Shown: positions 5,923 through 7,288 of the stretch, piece by piece
Numbering within the stretch: position 1 is the stretch's first letter
How the letters are laid out: every line of letters starts with the position of its first letter
Origin: Planctomycetaceae bacterium
Lineage (GTDB): Bacteria > Planctomycetota > Planctomycetia > Pirellulales > Thermoguttaceae
Assembly (NCBI GenBank): GCA_031283515.1
Contig: JAITBS010000599.1
Location: forward strand, 1 to 7,288
Reading direction: 5' to 3'
Length of the DNA: 7,288 nucleotides
The notes under the pieces: model-generated
Told to the model about the DNA's origin: nothing
Seen by the model: the letters and a program-made list of their open reading frames with translations, nothing else
The model's database searches: none
Position numbers and translations under genes: made by a program

Positions 5923-6999
5923 ATGATTACTTTTAGTTGTTCATGCGGAAAGAAATACCAATTACCAGATCGGCTTGCGGGTCGCGAAGTCCGGTGCAAT
6001 CAATGCGGGAACGCTCTGATCATTCCGAATCGGGAACCGACAGAATCAACAGCCGATACCACTGCGTCGGTATCGGCTTCACAACACGAAAGCACGCAAT
6101 GGGGAAATGTACCATTGTTGAGCAATGAGAAAAATGAACGATCTCCGATTGTTTCCGGTTGGTCAACGGGACCTTATCAAAAGGGTAGTTCTTGTATTTT
6201 GACAATTGTTCTTGTGTTGCTTGGAGCTGGGGGTTCGTTTTTTGGAGGTTTTTTGGCGGGAAACCTCGTAAGCAACATCAAACCACATCATCTTGCCGAT
6301 CACTCGGAACGTTACAACGAATTCGAAGAAGAAGTAACAGAATATACAATCGCAGATTGGAAAATTAACAGCAATTCGCTCGAATTATTTACTGCCCAAA
6401 CAGCAAACGACGGACAAATTCAGATTTCATTGGATACGAATCCGCTTGTTGCCGGAGAGAAAACTAAAAAAACTCTTGATGATATTGCTGATGCGTTGGG
6501 AACGGATGACAACAAACCCAAAGAGATTCCAGAACACAATCAAACGTTACGTATTCACTCTGAAAGCAATACGGAACTCCGGCTTATTTGGCCTTCGCAG
6601 GGTTCTGTTGATTTTGATGCCGGACAAATTCAGGAGATTCATTTTTCGTTGTATGTTCCCGACAATGCCAATGCCGGTTTCAAACCGGTTAAACCGGAAG
6701 GCGTTGACAAAACTCTGATTTTATCGAATTTCAGTTTACGAATTGTTACGGAAAGCGGGTTTATCGAATTTATTCCAGAAAGTCTGGACAAATTGGTTTC
6801 AATATTAGATCGTGCGAAATCCGATTGGGTTCCGATTCAGATACCGTTTTCAGGTAACGAAATCTGGAAACGGGTTGACTATGGTATTTTCGGTTCGCGG
6901 ACACACGTCAAGAGTATCGAACTTTATACACAACCTACCGGAAAAGGCGCAACTCTTTGGATTGATAACCTCAAAATCAATGAATCAAAGAATTATTGA
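5923..6999 (+). CDS. Membrane-anchored protein with N-terminal zinc ribbon and external beta-sandwich-like domain
   Basis: This is a 358-residue protein. Residues 4-35 form a small zinc ribbon (FSCSCGKKYQLPDRLAGREV, then CNQCG) with ligands Cys6, Cys8, Cys25 and Cys28. This module is frequent at the N-terminus of planctomycete membrane proteins. A Ser/Thr-rich linker (about 38-90) leads to one Gly-rich transmembrane segment (about 91-116). The remaining 240 residues should lie outside. Their end (WVPIQIPFSG, HVKSIELYTQP, ATLWIDNLKI) has the strand pattern of galactose-binding-like jelly-roll or carbohydrate-binding domains, so it may bind a glycan or other surface ligand (inference). No catalytic motif is visible. 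The ATG start gives a complete zinc ribbon, although no Shine-Dalgarno sequence precedes it. It appears monocistronic, with a hairpin leader before it and a heptad repeat just after the stop codon. Confidence 0.85.
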   Translation: MITFSCSCGKKYQLPDRLAGREVRCNQCGNALIIPNREPTESTADTTASVSASQHESTQWGNVPLLSNEKNERSPIVSGWSTGPYQKGSSCILTIVLVLLGAGGSFFGGFLAGNLVSNIKPHHLADHSERYNEFEEEVTEYTIADWKINSNSLELFTAQTANDGQIQISLDTNPLVAGEKTKKTLDDIADALGTDDNKPKEIPEHNQTLRIHSESNTELRLIWPSQGSVDFDAGQIQEIHFSLYVPDNANAGFKPVKPEGVDKTLILSNFSLRIVTESGFIEFIPESLDKLVSILDRAKSDWVPIQIPFSGNEIWKRVDYGIFGSRTHVKSIELYTQPTGKGATLWIDNLKINESKNY

Positions 7000-7009
7000 A
7001 ATGAGAAAT

Positions 7010-7057
7010 AATTCCGCATACGGTATTATTAACTATTCACTCGTAACTATTAACTAG
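7010..7057. repeat. Heptad repeat with CCGC hairpin, copy 3
   Basis: The palindrome ccgcatacgg (7014-7023) is followed by ATTATTA, ACTATTC, ACTCGTA and ACTATTA (7025-7052). It is the reverse-orientation counterpart of 4675-4725 and starts about 10 nt after the stop codon of the zinc-ribbon gene. Confidence 0.7.
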
Positions 7058-7288
7058 TTCCTGTTGAAAAAAGTGTCAAAAGTTAAGATCGAGATATAGT
7101 TTCGATAATTTGAGTAGGAATTTTTGGTGTTACATAATAGAATTTTAGTTAAAGATATTTTTTTTGGGGCATTTTTTAGGGGTGGTACGTACTTTCATCG
7201 CAGCGGATACGTTTTTGACACGAAAAGTTACGAATTGCTTATTCTTGTTTTACTTTTTTTGGAGTTGCGGTCATCACAACGAGATTGT
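7058..7288. other. Downstream intergenic stretch, nothing convincing
   Basis: This AT-rich DNA has several T-runs (for example 7158-7165 and 7252-7260). I see no clear hairpin terminator, RNA gene or complete open frame. A gene may start or end beyond the right edge, but the piece visible here is too short to call. Confidence 0.4.

Noticed and set aside
5787..5999. Minus-strand 70-residue open frame antisense to the leader and start of the zinc-ribbon gene
   Set aside because: Its basic, symmetric-looking sequence comes from the hairpin at 5845-5900, and its start lies inside a well-supported gene on the other strand.
7128..7137. tgttacataa shared with 113-122
   Set aside because: A 10-base AT-rich match is too short to separate from chance, and the flanking sequence does not continue the similarity well.
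7239..7286. Minus-strand C-terminal tail (NLVVMTATPKKVKQE then stop) entering from the right edge
   Set aside because: The sequence is plausible as a protein end, but only 15 codons are visible and more than one frame is open here.

Overview
The window looks like chromosomal DNA from an AT-rich member of the Planctomycetota (inference). Two points support this. A short ECF-type sigma factor gene lies directly before, and overlaps, a very large transmembrane Ser/Thr kinase gene. A third gene starts with the small CxC/CxxC zinc ribbon that planctomycetes often place before a membrane segment. The species cannot be named from this sequence.

Layout: positions 1-602 hold no convincing gene. They contain three copies of a dispersed 'cgtgtt/aacacg' hairpin repeat (about 101-411), then a featureless stretch that forms the 3' flank of the kinase gene. 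Positions 603-4671 are a minus-strand two-gene operon, sigma factor (4671 to 4033) then kinase (4040 to 603), with reading frames overlapping by 8 nt. Positions 4675-5097 are a dense repeat block: a heptad repeat touching the sigma start codon, a fourth hairpin-repeat copy, and a 313-bp element with 28-bp terminal inverted repeats. That element contains several REP-like hairpins and a large central fold-back.

Positions 5093-5672 are AT-rich and hold two short plus-strand coding remnants. The second ends in a TPR-like segment and is interrupted by an in-frame TGA. A small inverted-repeat element (5653-5766) and a strong hairpin (5845-5900) lead into the third intact gene at 5923-6999 (plus). 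This encodes a predicted membrane-anchored protein with a cytoplasmic zinc ribbon and an external beta-sandwich-like domain. A third heptad repeat follows directly after it, and 7058-7288 shows no convincing feature.

How the genes may work together: the kinase ectodomain (about 700 residues, helical and TPR-like) could sense something outside the membrane, and the inner kinase domain could modulate the co-translated sigma factor. This follows from known planctomycete gene order and is not proven here. The third gene lies on the other strand behind repeats and remnants, so no functional link can be claimed. No wholly new multi-gene system is evident. The most unusual content is the layered repeat and miniature-element architecture between the genes.
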